9,999 nucleotides of DNA from Propionivibrio sp. (GCA_017990155.1 JAGNOM010000075.1:1-9999); one strand, 5' to 3'. Counted from the stretch's first letter, positions 1-6,445 are shown. Notes: generated by a model not told the origin, from the sequence alone. Program-made: numbers and translations.

Positions 1-165
1 AGCTTCAATCTGTGCCCCAAGCAGGTCAAAGGCATTCGTCCGGACCCGATGATCCTGATGAATGGGAGCGAGAAGCTGACCTTGCGCTTCGATTGCAAGC
101 CGTGCGAAATGCACGTCATCGGCAAGCTGAAAAAGCACCGGACGATCCAGCTTTCAGTGCGCTAG
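1..165 (+). CDS. C-terminal part of an unidentified small Cys-containing protein (5' truncated)
   Basis: Frame 1 is open from the first base to a TAG at 163-165 and gives 54 residues with no start in view, so the gene begins before the window. The visible part has three cysteines: one in an NLCPK context near the start and a CKPC pair at about residues 32-35. It ends in a basic stretch rich in Lys, Arg and His (GKLKKHRTIQ). A CxxC pair with a third Cys upstream could bind metal or be redox active, but that is inference. I do not recognise the family. Amino-acid composition and codon use look natural for a high-GC genome, and the stop lies 20 bases before the convergent slyX stop. This reading is preferred over the overlapping frame starting at 12, whose Arg-rich product looks like a shadow and would run through slyX on the opposite strand. 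Confidence 0.6.
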   Translation, partial: SFNLCPKQVKGIRPDPMILMNGSEKLTLRFDCKPCEMHVIGKLKKHRTIQLSVR

Positions 166-185
166 CGCGGCGGAGAACGCCCTGC

Positions 186-401
186 TCAGTAGTGCGGCGG
201 GATCTCGTCGCGCAGATTGCGCGGCTCTGTTGGTCCGGTCGCCGTCTGCATCTGGCCATAAAGAAGCCTCAGTTGCGCCTGTAAGAGATCGATCTGTTCC
301 TGCTGACGGAACACGGTGTGGTTGAGTTCGTCAACCACGTCCTCGGTCAGGCTCAACTTGATTTCAAGCTCGGTCAGTCGATCGTTCGTCGTCTCGGTCA
401 T
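186..401 (-). CDS. slyX: SlyX family protein
   Basis: The product has 71 residues, the usual size for SlyX (about 70). The N-terminal two thirds (residues 6-50) form a predicted coiled coil with heptad-like Leu/Ile/Val spacing (LTELEIKLSLTEDVVDELN, then QQEQIDLLQAQLRLL). The tail ends in DEIPPHY, and a terminal PPHY is the hallmark of this family. SlyX is a small soluble cytoplasmic protein found widely in Proteobacteria; its biochemical role is unknown. The start is the ATG at 399-401, with a weak GGA upstream. The gene stands alone here: it converges with the small gene ending at 165 and diverges from the zinc-ribbon gene at 532. The family call is secure; function cannot be assigned. Confidence 0.93.
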   Translation of the reverse strand: MTETTNDRLTELEIKLSLTEDVVDELNHTVFRQQEQIDLLQAQLRLLYGQMQTATGPTEPRNLRDEIPPHY

Positions 402-531
402 TGCACATTCCAGTTGGTTTCATTGTCGCCGGGCGTTCGCTCAGAACAGGGCTGGAGCAACGGACTTAACGGAGTAGAATACCCGCACGCCCGTGGGCAA
501 CAATCCCGTAGTCATCAAAAAGGATAACTCA

Positions 532-804
532 ATGTCGCTCGTCCCCTGTCGTGCATGCGGTCATCAGGTTGATACTTCGGCGCTTGCCTGCCCCGGATGC
601 GGCGCCACCGACCCGGGCAAAAAAATCAGTCGGCAGACGCGCAACGCCATCGGCTTTGTCATTCAGCTCGTCTTCTGGCTAACAGTCCTTGGCTTCGGTG
701 CCTGGTACACGTGGACGACGCTCATTCCGATGGCCCGGCAGTACATCGTCAAGCCGCAACCTGAGGCTCCACAGGTACAACCGGTACCGCAACCGCCGCA
801 ATAA
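532..804 (+). CDS. Small zinc-ribbon membrane protein
   Basis: The product has 90 residues. Residues 6-23 carry two CxxC pairs (Cys6/Cys9 and Cys20/Cys23) in the pattern CRACG...CPGCG, a classic zinc-ribbon knuckle. One hydrophobic helix follows at about residues 39-61, then a Pro/Gln-rich tail (74-90). The likely topology is a cytoplasmic zinc ribbon tethered to the inner membrane. The ATG at 532 was chosen because AAAAAGGA lies at 517-524 with good spacing and because the zinc ribbon then sits at the extreme N-terminus, as in similar proteins. An upstream in-frame GTG at 493 would add 13 residues without a motif. Function is unknown; such ribbons occur in many unrelated small membrane proteins. 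The gene runs convergently into ylqF with only 15 bases between them. Confidence 0.8.
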   Translation: MSLVPCRACGHQVDTSALACPGCGATDPGKKISRQTRNAIGFVIQLVFWLTVLGFGAWYTWTTLIPMARQYIVKPQPEAPQVQPVPQPPQ

Positions 805-821
805 GCCGCTTCCGTCCGGCT
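804..821. terminator. Possible weak bidirectional hairpin between convergent genes
   Basis: AGCCG at 804-808 pairs with CGGCT at 817-821 across an 8-base loop. It spans the 15-base gap between the converging stop codons of the zinc-ribbon gene and ylqF. The stem is only 5 bp and neither side has a T-run, so it is at best a weak terminator and may be chance. Confidence 0.2.
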
Positions 822-1719
822 ACTCTACGTCGCCCGCGTGATCGGGCGGTGGTTCGTCTGCGTTCGCCGCAAGCATGGCAGCGCGTGTCTCAGGCGTCTC
901 AAGGCTGATCCGCCCCAGCTTTCCGTCCCGGTAGTCCTGTAGCAGAACCAACGACGCCTTCTCAAAATCCAGCGCACCGCCGCGCATGACCAGCGCCCGC
1001 CGCTTGGCAACGCCTTCGACAACCGCGACGGCGTCGATGCCGTCCACCGAAAAACCATAGCGTGCCGACAGTAAGGCCGGATAGCGATCAAGCAGCAACC
1101 CGGCCAGAAAAACCGCGACCTCCTCGTCGATGACCGCGTTACGACCAATCGCATGGCTCGCGGCCAGCATCAGGCCATCACTCTGGTGCTCGATCTTCGG
1201 CCACATCAGGCCGGGCGTATCAACGATCGAATGCCGAACGCTGATCTGGTGAATCTGCTGCGACTTGGTCACGGCCGGCTCATCGCCCACCTTGGCGATC
1301 TTGCGTTTGACGAGCGCATTCATCAGCGTCGACTTTCCGACGTTGGGGATGCCCATAATCATCATGCGCAACTGCTTGGTGTTGTCGTTGCGATGCGGCG
1401 CCAGGCTCTGGCAGAGGCTCGGCAGACGCGCCACCTCGGCGGCGTTCTTGCTCGAAATAGCGACGGCTTTCACACCGCTCTGCTTGTTGTAATACGCAAT
1501 CCAGGCCTTGGTGACTTCGGGATCAGCGAGATCGGACTTGTTCAGCACCTTGAGACAAGGACGCTGCCGGAACAGGCGCAGTTCGCGCACCAGCGGATTG
1601 GTACTCGCTTCGGGCAGGCGCGCGTCGACCACCTCGATAACCACGTCGGTGGACGCCATGGTTTCAGCCGCTTTCTTGCGCGCCGAAGTCATGTGACCGG
1701 GATACCATTGAATTGCCAT
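820..1719 (-). CDS. ylqF: Ribosome biogenesis GTPase YlqF/RbgA
   Basis: A 299-residue circularly permuted GTPase of the YlqF/YawG group. The G motifs appear in the permuted order G4-G5-G1-G2-G3: NKSD at 60-63, SSK at 89-91, the P-loop GIPNVGKST at 123-131, a G2 Thr near 151 and DTPG at 167-170. The N-terminus IQWYPGHM is diagnostic of the family. The C-terminal part (about 175-280) is the helical domain that in Bacillus RbgA contacts 23S rRNA. RbgA acts in late assembly of the large ribosomal subunit, hydrolysing GTP on the maturing particle; in Proteobacteria the role is inferred from homology. Length fits the family. The start ATG (1717-1719) is fixed by the conserved N-terminus although no strong Shine-Dalgarno precedes it. 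It diverges from the methyltransferase gene at 1825. Confidence 0.95.
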   Translation of the reverse strand: MAIQWYPGHMTSARKKAAETMASTDVVIEVVDARLPEASTNPLVRELRLFRQRPCLKVLNKSDLADPEVTKAWIAYYNKQSGVKAVAISSKNAAEVARLPSLCQSLAPHRNDNTKQLRMMIMGIPNVGKSTLMNALVKRKIAKVGDEPAVTKSQQIHQISVRHSIVDTPGLMWPKIEHQSDGLMLAASHAIGRNAVIDEEVAVFLAGLLLDRYPALLSARYGFSVDGIDAVAVVEGVAKRRALVMRGGALDFEKASLVLLQDYRDGKLGRISLETPETRAAMLAANADEPPPDHAGDVE

Positions 1720-1824
1720 GAAGAAACCGCGTTAGTGAAAAGTCCGCCATTATCCCATTTGTTCGTCAGCCCGCGGTCATTGCCACTAAAATGTCGGCTT
1801 CCCGCCAATTCCGCAGAAAACACC

Positions 1825-2661
1825 GTGCCGCCCATCCCGGAAATCAAGCCCGAGCAATCGATCGAATTGCTGAAGGAACTCCACATCCTGACGCGCGACG
1901 GCAAGCTCAATCAGGACAGTCGCCGCAAGCTGAAGCAGGTTTATCACCTCTACCACTTCATTGAACCGCTGCTGGCAGAACTGCTGACCGACAGCGAGGA
2001 GATTTCGCTCGCCGATCACGGCGCTGGCAAGTCCTACCTTGGCTTCATCCTCTATGACCTCTTCTTCAAGAGCAAATCGGACGGCCGCATTTTCGGGATC
2101 GAAACGCGACCGGAACTCGTCGAAAAGTCCCGCGAGCTGGCGCATCGCCTTGAGTTTGCGCGGATGGAATTCCTCAATCTCACGGTGGAAGAGTCCATCA
2201 CCTCACCCACCCTGCCCGAACAGGTCGACATCGTCACGGCGCTGCACGCCTGCGACACCGCCACCGACGACGCCATCCGCTTTGCGCTGAACAAGCAGGC
2301 GAAGTTCATCGTACTCGTGCCGTGCTGCCAGGCCGAGATCGCCGCCGTCCTGCGCAAGAACAAGAACGCCTCGTTCTCGAAAACGCCCCTCTCGGAACTC
2401 TGGCGCCACCCGATCCATACCCGCGAATTTGGCAGCCAGCTGACCAACGCCCTGCGCTGCCTGATGCTCGAAGCCCATGGCTACCAGGTGACCGTCACCG
2501 AACTGGTCGGCTGGGAGCATTCGATGAAGAACGAGTTGATCATCGCCCGCCACGTCGGCCAGAAGCGCAAGAACGCAACGACCCGGCTCGAAGAAATCCT
2601 GCACGAACTCAATCTGGACGAACTGCGCGGTCGCTTTCTGCTCGCCGGCACGGACGCATAG
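1825..2661 (+). CDS. Class I SAM-dependent methyltransferase (Methyltransf_32 type)
   Basis: With the GTG at 1825 the product has 278 residues. A Rossmann methyltransferase core is visible: motif I DHGAGKSYLG at 64-73 for SAM binding, an acidic residue after strand 2 (GIETRPE, Glu93), then LHACDTATDDAI at 140-151 and LVPCCQAE at 164-171. The HAC...TD and PCCQ signatures are typical of the PF13679 group, whose eukaryotic members include RNA methyltransferase-like proteins. The substrate here is unknown; RNA is a guess. The frame stays open far upstream, to 1153, but that part is antisense to ylqF and not credible. The GTG at 1825 shares the 10-base context AAACACCGTG with the GTG start of the next gene (2682-2691), which mildly supports the choice. 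The next gene follows after 27 bases, so the two are probably co-transcribed. Confidence 0.85.
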   Translation: MPPIPEIKPEQSIELLKELHILTRDGKLNQDSRRKLKQVYHLYHFIEPLLAELLTDSEEISLADHGAGKSYLGFILYDLFFKSKSDGRIFGIETRPELVEKSRELAHRLEFARMEFLNLTVEESITSPTLPEQVDIVTALHACDTATDDAIRFALNKQAKFIVLVPCCQAEIAAVLRKNKNASFSKTPLSELWRHPIHTREFGSQLTNALRCLMLEAHGYQVTVTELVGWEHSMKNELIIARHVGQKRKNATTRLEEILHELNLDELRGRFLLAGTDA

Positions 2662-2688
2662 CCTTTCTTTCGAAATCAAGGAAACACC

Positions 2689-3006
2689 GTGGAAAACTGG
2701 ATCAGCCGCATCGTCGGTACCTTTTGCGCGCTCGGTAGCATTGGTCTGTTCTGGACACTCGGCGTATTCGTCGTCGTGCCGTGGCGCGACGGCCGCATGC
2801 TGGCGCTCGAACGGGGCGAAATGCAGGTAATCGGCGTCGCGCTAGTCCTCGGTATCGCGACGCTGTGGGGCGCGTCGCGAATCTTTGCTGCGGCCGATCA
2901 AAAAGAGAACCCGAAGCTGTACACGGTGATCCTGATCGTGCTGATCATTGCCGCCGTCGCCGCCCTGATTTCCGGCGTTTCATGGACGCTGGCGCAAAGA
3001 GCCTGA
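2689..3006 (+). CDS. Three-helix inner-membrane protein, function unknown
   Basis: A 105-residue hydrophobic protein with three likely transmembrane helices at about residues 8-31, 45-64 and 77-100. Short polar loops separate them: PWRDGRMLALERGE between helices 1 and 2, and AAADQKENPK between 2 and 3. No catalytic motif or known domain is recognised. The start is a GTG at 2689 preceded by AAGGA at suitable spacing; there is no earlier in-frame start after the upstream stop. It follows the methyltransferase by 27 bases on the same strand and is likely in the same transcript, though nothing in the sequence links the two functions. Confidence 0.75.
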   Translation: MENWISRIVGTFCALGSIGLFWTLGVFVVVPWRDGRMLALERGEMQVIGVALVLGIATLWGASRIFAAADQKENPKLYTVILIVLIIAAVAALISGVSWTLAQRA

Positions 3007-3046
3007 TTGACCGGGGCGCAACGTCAGGAAGTACGAACAAAACAAA

Positions 3047-3067
3047 GCCGGCTCGAAGTGAGCCGGC
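3047..3067 (-). terminator. Rho-independent terminator for the small - strand gene
   Basis: GCCGGCTC (3047-3054) and GAGCCGGC (3060-3067) form a perfect 8 bp GC-rich stem with a 5-base loop. Read on the - strand the stem is followed by TTTGTTTTGTTC (3035-3046), a U-rich tail. It lies 32 bases past the stop of the - strand gene 3100-3402. On the + strand the bases after the stem are not T-rich, so it should act mainly on - strand transcription. Confidence 0.75.
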
Positions 3068-3099
3068 GGATACGAAATTACCGCTTCGCGACCCTGCAA

Positions 3100-3402
3100 T
3101 CAGGCCGTCGTGTTGATGCGCGTACCGACCACTTGCCCGTTGGTGTTAACGGTAGGCCGGTTTCGTTCAGCCTCGACCTGAGCGCTCACGGTGGATTCAC
3201 TCTCGGGCGCGTTCTGGGCCGCCTGAGTCCTCTCGGTTTGCACGGCCTGCTGGGCCGCCTGAGGCTGTTGCGCCTGCTGATCTGCAGCGGTCTGCTCTGA
3301 CTGACGCGCACGCGACTGTGACTGTGACTGTGCCTGCGTATTCTGCGTGCTCGCGGCCAAAGTGGCCGAGTAAAGGCTTGATGAGACTGATCCGACTTCC
3401 AT
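3100..3402 (-). CDS. Gln/Ala/Ser-rich low-complexity protein with conserved-looking C-terminal tail
   Basis: The product has 100 residues. The N-terminus (MEVGSVSSSLYSATLAAS) is followed by a low-complexity Gln/Ala/Ser/Arg-rich middle (about 18-68, with TQAQSQSQS and QQAQQPQAAQQ runs). An acidic stretch then leads to a more ordered end, RPTVNTNGQVVGTRINTTA (82-100). From memory, small proteins with variable low-complexity middles and a similar PTVNT.GQ..G..INTTA ending occur in other betaproteobacteria; this needs checking. There are no signal peptide, membrane segment or catalytic motifs. The ATG at 3400-3402 was chosen because a strong AAGGAGG sits about 5 bases upstream; an earlier in-frame ATG at 3453 lies inside an inverted repeat and lacks such a site. 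Its own terminator follows at 3047-3067. Function unknown. Confidence 0.72.
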   Translation of the reverse strand: MEVGSVSSSLYSATLAASTQNTQAQSQSQSRARQSEQTAADQQAQQPQAAQQAVQTERTQAAQNAPESESTVSAQVEAERNRPTVNTNGQVVGTRINTTA

Positions 3403-3420
3403 GGCGACCTCCTTCTGCTT

Positions 3421-3467
3421 CAATCCGGACAGGACTCGACCATGGTAGACCATTCAGTCCCGGATTG
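3421..3467 (-). repeat. Nested inverted repeat in the leader of the Gln-rich protein gene
   Basis: CAATCCGG (3421-3428) is the perfect reverse complement of CCGGATTG (3460-3467). Inside it GACT (3433-3436) pairs with AGTC (3456-3459), and ATGG (3442-3445) with CCAT (3450-3453) around a TAGA loop. The 47-base element ends just before the strong Shine-Dalgarno of the - strand gene 3100-3402. Neither side has a T-run, so it does not look like a rho-independent terminator. It may be a 5' leader RNA structure or a protein-binding site. Confidence 0.5.
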
Positions 3468-3482
3468 CTAAGCCCACGAGTC

Positions 3483-3761
3483 TCATTGTTCCGGACACGG
3501 CCCGGACGCACCGTGCCCCTTGGCGAACCGGCCGACCAGCGAAGCGCGATGATCCTTTTGAAGCGACCTGAGCTCGACGCGTGCGGCTTCAAGTTCTTCA
3601 GCCAGCCTCGCCTGCTGACGTGCATTCTCTTTGAGCGCACGCTCCCGTTCGCTCAACTCACGCTCGCTCTCCTCGCTGGCAAACTCCGAGGCCCAGCGAA
3701 GAACGATGAAACCCACAGCGATCCATACGGCGGTCACGGCAAGTACGGATTCATGAGTCAT
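3483..3761 (-). CDS. Small membrane-anchored coiled-coil protein
   Basis: A 92-residue protein with one N-terminal transmembrane helix (about residues 5-23, LAVTAVWIAVGFIVLRW). A highly charged Glu/Arg-rich helix follows at about 27-70 and should form a coiled coil. The short tail (HGASGPCPEQ) has a single Cys at 89. The start ATG (3759-3761) has AAAGGAG about 6 bases upstream. The layout, a single anchor plus a coiled coil, resembles many small proteobacterial membrane proteins (FtsB/FtsL-like, phage-shock-like or DUF1043-like), but I see no family signature and assign no function. It lies 80 bases upstream of the Gln-rich gene on the same strand; the inverted repeat between them may separate or regulate the two. 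Confidence 0.7.
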   Translation of the reverse strand: MTHESVLAVTAVWIAVGFIVLRWASEFASEESERELSERERALKENARQQARLAEELEAARVELRSLQKDHRASLVGRFAKGHGASGPCPEQ

Positions 3762-3816
3762 GGCATTCTCCTTTCGCAGCGAAGGCAGTCGGAAGACCCG
3801 ATGCTAGACGCCATTC

Positions 3817-3843
3817 GTTACAGCAAGGTGACGCTTCTGTGAC
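3817..3843. repeat. Imperfect inverted repeat in a 213-base divergent intergenic region
   Basis: GTTACAG (3817-3823) pairs with CTGTGAC (3837-3843) with one G-T/T-G type mismatch, and AAG (3825-3827) pairs with CTT (3834-3836) around GTGACG. The gap 3762-3974 separates the - strand coiled-coil gene from the + strand AsmA-like gene and must hold both promoters. The repeat could be an operator. Otherwise I see nothing in this gap beyond a weak -10-like TACTAT at 3914-3919. Confidence 0.25.
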
Positions 3844-3974
3844 ACAAGCGGCCATCCGAGTGCGACTGAAACCGGCACGAAGGTATTCGATTCGGGAAAA
3901 AGCACGGCCGGCATACTATTCTGGCTAATCAGCGGGCAAAATCCCGACTACCCTCGCACACCAAGGAGGCGTTC

Positions 3975-5159
3975 ATGAGCTTGCAACAGAGCAACCCGGG
4001 CAGACGGTGGCCGTTCGTCATCCTCGTAGCATTGATCGTGCTGTTGATCGCCGGCTTTGCCGCGTACCGGTTTGCCATTCGAACGATCGAGGCGAGGATC
4101 ATGACGGCAATCGGGCCGCAGGGCGAAGTGAAGGAGCTTCGGGTCAGTCCGGCCGGTATCGAAATCATGGGTCTTCGCATCCGGGCATCAGATGGCGGCG
4201 AGAAGAACGCTGGCTGGCCGGCCGAGGACGAGTTCCGCGCGGACAGAGTCCTTGTCGTGCCATCCCTGTTCGATCTGCTTCGATCGCGGGTGATCCTCGA
4301 CCTGATTCGCGTCGAAGGCGCCTACGTTTCGATGCTTCGGGCCAGAGGCGGGAAGATGCGGATTTTGCCCAGCCGTCTGGAAACCGGACCATCGGCGTCC
4401 GCAAGCACGAAGCCGGAAAGCACGACAGTCAGCGCGCCCGCCCCCGCTCAGTCAGAGGATTCAGCATCATCGACCACACCGGTGACGATCAACGGTATCG
4501 AACTCACCAACGGCAGCATCGACTTCTTCGACGCGACGATACGGAAAACACCCGTCAAGCAGCGCCTCGAACAGATCAACGCCCATATCGGAAAGATCAC
4601 CCTTCCTGACCTCGCCGGCCAAAGCGAGATCCGCTTCGAAGCGATTCACAAGGGCGTTCAGCGCGACGGCAAAGTTTCCATCGAAGGGTCGGTCGAACTG
4701 GCGACGCGCGACTCGGGAATCACCACCGTTTTGAGTGATGTTGACATGCTTTCGCTCCAGCCCTACCTCGTCAAAGGAAGCGACGCCGGCATCCGCAAAG
4801 GTTCGCTCGATTTCGAGCTGAATTCGTCGATCAAACAGGGGATGTTGTACGCACCGGGATCGCTCGTACTCAGCGACCTCGAACTGGCGTCTTCCTCGGC
4901 CACGGTCCTCGGCATTCCGCGCAAGCTCGTCACAGCGATGATGAAGAACAAGAAGGGAAAGATCTCCGTCAACTTTGTGCTCACCGGCGACATCAACGAT
5001 CCGGAATACTCGCTCAACGAAAATCTCTCGACACGCATCGCCGCTTCGCTTGCCGGCAAGCTGGGAGTCAATGTCGAAGGCTTGGCCAAAGGCCTTGGCG
5101 AAGTGGGCGGCGCAACCGCGGAAAGCATCGGCAAGGCGCTTCGCCGACCAAAGAAATGA
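3975..5159 (+). CDS. AsmA-like / DUF748-type envelope protein
   Basis: A 394-residue protein with a single N-terminal membrane helix (about 13-34) after a basic start, which anchors it in the inner membrane with the rest in the periplasm. Residues 36-135 resemble the N-terminal AsmA-like region (VKELRVSPAGIEIMGLRI, then FRADRVLVVPSLFDLL). A Ser/Thr/Ala/Pro-rich linker follows at about 137-168. The C-terminal part carries DUF748-like features: NGSIDFFDATI at 179-189, and YLVKGSDAGIRKGSLDFEL at 264-282 followed by VLSDLELAS. AsmA-like proteins are built of repeated beta-strands and are linked to lipid transport between the membranes; specific function here is inferred from that family only. The start ATG has a near-perfect AAGGAGG at 3963-3969. 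At 394 residues it is much shorter than typical DUF748 proteins. The DUF3617 gene follows after 37 bases, likely in the same operon. Confidence 0.8.
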   Translation: MSLQQSNPGRRWPFVILVALIVLLIAGFAAYRFAIRTIEARIMTAIGPQGEVKELRVSPAGIEIMGLRIRASDGGEKNAGWPAEDEFRADRVLVVPSLFDLLRSRVILDLIRVEGAYVSMLRARGGKMRILPSRLETGPSASASTKPESTTVSAPAPAQSEDSASSTTPVTINGIELTNGSIDFFDATIRKTPVKQRLEQINAHIGKITLPDLAGQSEIRFEAIHKGVQRDGKVSIEGSVELATRDSGITTVLSDVDMLSLQPYLVKGSDAGIRKGSLDFELNSSIKQGMLYAPGSLVLSDLELASSSATVLGIPRKLVTAMMKNKKGKISVNFVLTGDINDPEYSLNENLSTRIAASLAGKLGVNVEGLAKGLGEVGGATAESIGKALRRPKK

Positions 5160-5196
5160 CCGCATATCAAACGATCGATCGACACCAGGAGAAGCG

Positions 5197-5757
5197 ATGA
5201 AACCAGCCACTTTCGCACTCAAACCCATCGCCATGTCACTGATTGGCATGGTGCTCGCCAGCATCGCCGGAAACGCGCTGGCGAGCGACATGCCCAAACG
5301 GAAACCCGGGCTGTGGGAAATCAACATGAACGTGGAAGGCGCGCCGAGCATGGGTCCGATGCAGCAATGCATCGACCGGGACACCGACAACCTCATGCAG
5401 CAGCAGGCCAAACAGGGGAAATCGGAGTGCAGCGTGATGGACGTCAAACCTTCGGGTAACAAGGTGACGATTCACACCGTGTGCAAGATGGAAGGTAGCA
5501 CCGTGACCACCGACGGCGTGTTCGACGGCTCGTTTGAAACCCGCTACAAGGGAACGATGAAGTCACGTTTCAACCCGCCCATGCACGGCATGAGCGAGTC
5601 GAACATGACTCAGGAAGCGCGCTGGATCGGCCCCTGCAAGCCGGGCCAGAAACCTGGCGACGTGATCATGCCGAGCATGGGCGGCATGGACTTGAACAAG
5701 ATGATGAACGACCCGAAATTGCAGGAAATGATGAAGCAGTATCAGGACGAGGAGTGA
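5197..5757 (+). CDS. Secreted DUF3617 family protein
   Basis: A 186-residue protein with a Sec signal peptide: a basic N-terminus, a hydrophobic core at about 11-24 and a probable cleavage after the Ala-x-Ala at 27-29 (NALA|SD). The mature part begins with KRKPGLWEINMNV, the characteristic start of DUF3617 (PF12276), and contains four spaced cysteines (MQQCID, SECSV, TVCKM, GPCKP) that could form two disulfides in the periplasm. The C-terminus is rich in Met, Asp and Gln. DUF3617 proteins are periplasmic proteins of unknown function. The ATG at 5197 was chosen because AGGAG lies at 5187-5191 and the signal peptide starts there; the reading frame extends upstream inside the previous gene but without support. 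It follows the AsmA-like gene closely and converges with thiE. Confidence 0.85.
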   Translation: MKPATFALKPIAMSLIGMVLASIAGNALASDMPKRKPGLWEINMNVEGAPSMGPMQQCIDRDTDNLMQQQAKQGKSECSVMDVKPSGNKVTIHTVCKMEGSTVTTDGVFDGSFETRYKGTMKSRFNPPMHGMSESNMTQEARWIGPCKPGQKPGDVIMPSMGGMDLNKMMNDPKLQEMMKQYQDEE

Positions 5758-5800
5758 CGCGGGCAACGCCTGACGCTGCGCTCATTTGTTCAACACAAGC

Positions 5801-6445
5801 TCAGCGCGACTCCAGCGCCAGCTGAATAACCTCGCCCAGTACCGCCGTCGCGCGGGCGGGGTCGCCCTGCCCGCAGATGGCTGAAACCACGGCCACGCCG
5901 TCCGTCCCGGCAGCAAACAGCGGCTCGCAGTTTTCGCGATGGATACCGCCGATTGCCACCACCGGCAACGCCGTCGCGGCTACCAGCTCGGCAAACAGCG
6001 GGATGCCCGTCGCCGCGCCGGCGTCGGCCTTGGTTCCCGTGGGATAGACCGGGCCGATGCCGAGATAGTCGACGCCTGATGCCGGAACCGTTGCCAACTC
6101 AGCCGCATCGCTGATCGACAGCCCGAGGATCTTGCCCGGCCCGATCAGCCGGCGCGTTTCGGCAACCGGTAGATCGTCCTGCCCGATGTGCACGCCTTCG
6201 GCATCCACCGCCAGCGCCACGTCGATGTGATCGTTGATGATCAGCGGAATGCCATAAGGCGCCAACGCCGACTTGAGTTCGAACGCAGTCTCCAGCCATT
6301 GCCGCTTCTTCCAGTTCGGCGCGCGCAGCTGCACAACGGTCGCACCGTTCTTGGCGGCCTGGACAGCCGTACTGACCATGCCCACCGGACCGCCGCACAA
6401 ATCGGGATCGAGTACGAGGTACAGCGAAAGATCGATCGCGTTCAT
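5801..6445 (-). CDS. thiE: Thiamine-phosphate synthase ThiE
   Basis: A 214-residue TIM-barrel enzyme that joins HMP pyrophosphate to thiazole phosphate to give thiamine phosphate in the cytoplasm. Visible family motifs are VVQLR (37-41), IINDHIDVA (69-77), GVHIGQDDLP (84-93), GLSIS (108-112), YLGIGPVYPTGTK (127-139), AIGGI (164-168) and VVSAI (186-190). In most ThiE proteins QLR is followed by an acidic residue and a Lys (QLREK); here it is QLRAP with Lys only later (NWKKR), so the usual phosphate-contacting Lys is displaced. The start ATG at 6443-6445 overlaps the thiM stop in an ATGA, indicating translational coupling. A longer frame to 6682 is antisense-free but lies inside thiM in another frame and is rejected. 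No thiD or thiG is in the window. Confidence 0.93.
   Translation of the reverse strand: MNAIDLSLYLVLDPDLCGGPVGMVSTAVQAAKNGATVVQLRAPNWKKRQWLETAFELKSALAPYGIPLIINDHIDVALAVDAEGVHIGQDDLPVAETRRLIGPGKILGLSISDAAELATVPASGVDYLGIGPVYPTGTKADAGAATGIPLFAELVAATALPVVAIGGIHRENCEPLFAAGTDGVAVVSAICGQGDPARATAVLGEVIQLALESR

Noticed and set aside
1153..1696. Several + strand open frames opposite ylqF.
   Set aside because: All are shadows of ylqF, whose GTPase motifs are complete and in the expected permuted order.
1153..1824. Upstream extension of the methyltransferase reading frame, which would give a 502-residue protein.
   Set aside because: It is antisense to the well-supported ylqF gene, and the translated part has no methyltransferase features. 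The GTG at 1825 gives a normal-length enzyme.
3318..3842. A 174-residue open frame on the + strand.
   Set aside because: It crosses two - strand genes with strong ribosome binding sites and the inverted repeat, has no ribosome binding site, and its product has no recognisable domain.
4467..5462. A 331-residue open frame on the - strand.
   Set aside because: It lies antisense to the AsmA-like and DUF3617 genes, both of which have ribosome binding sites and recognisable domains. It is a high-GC shadow.
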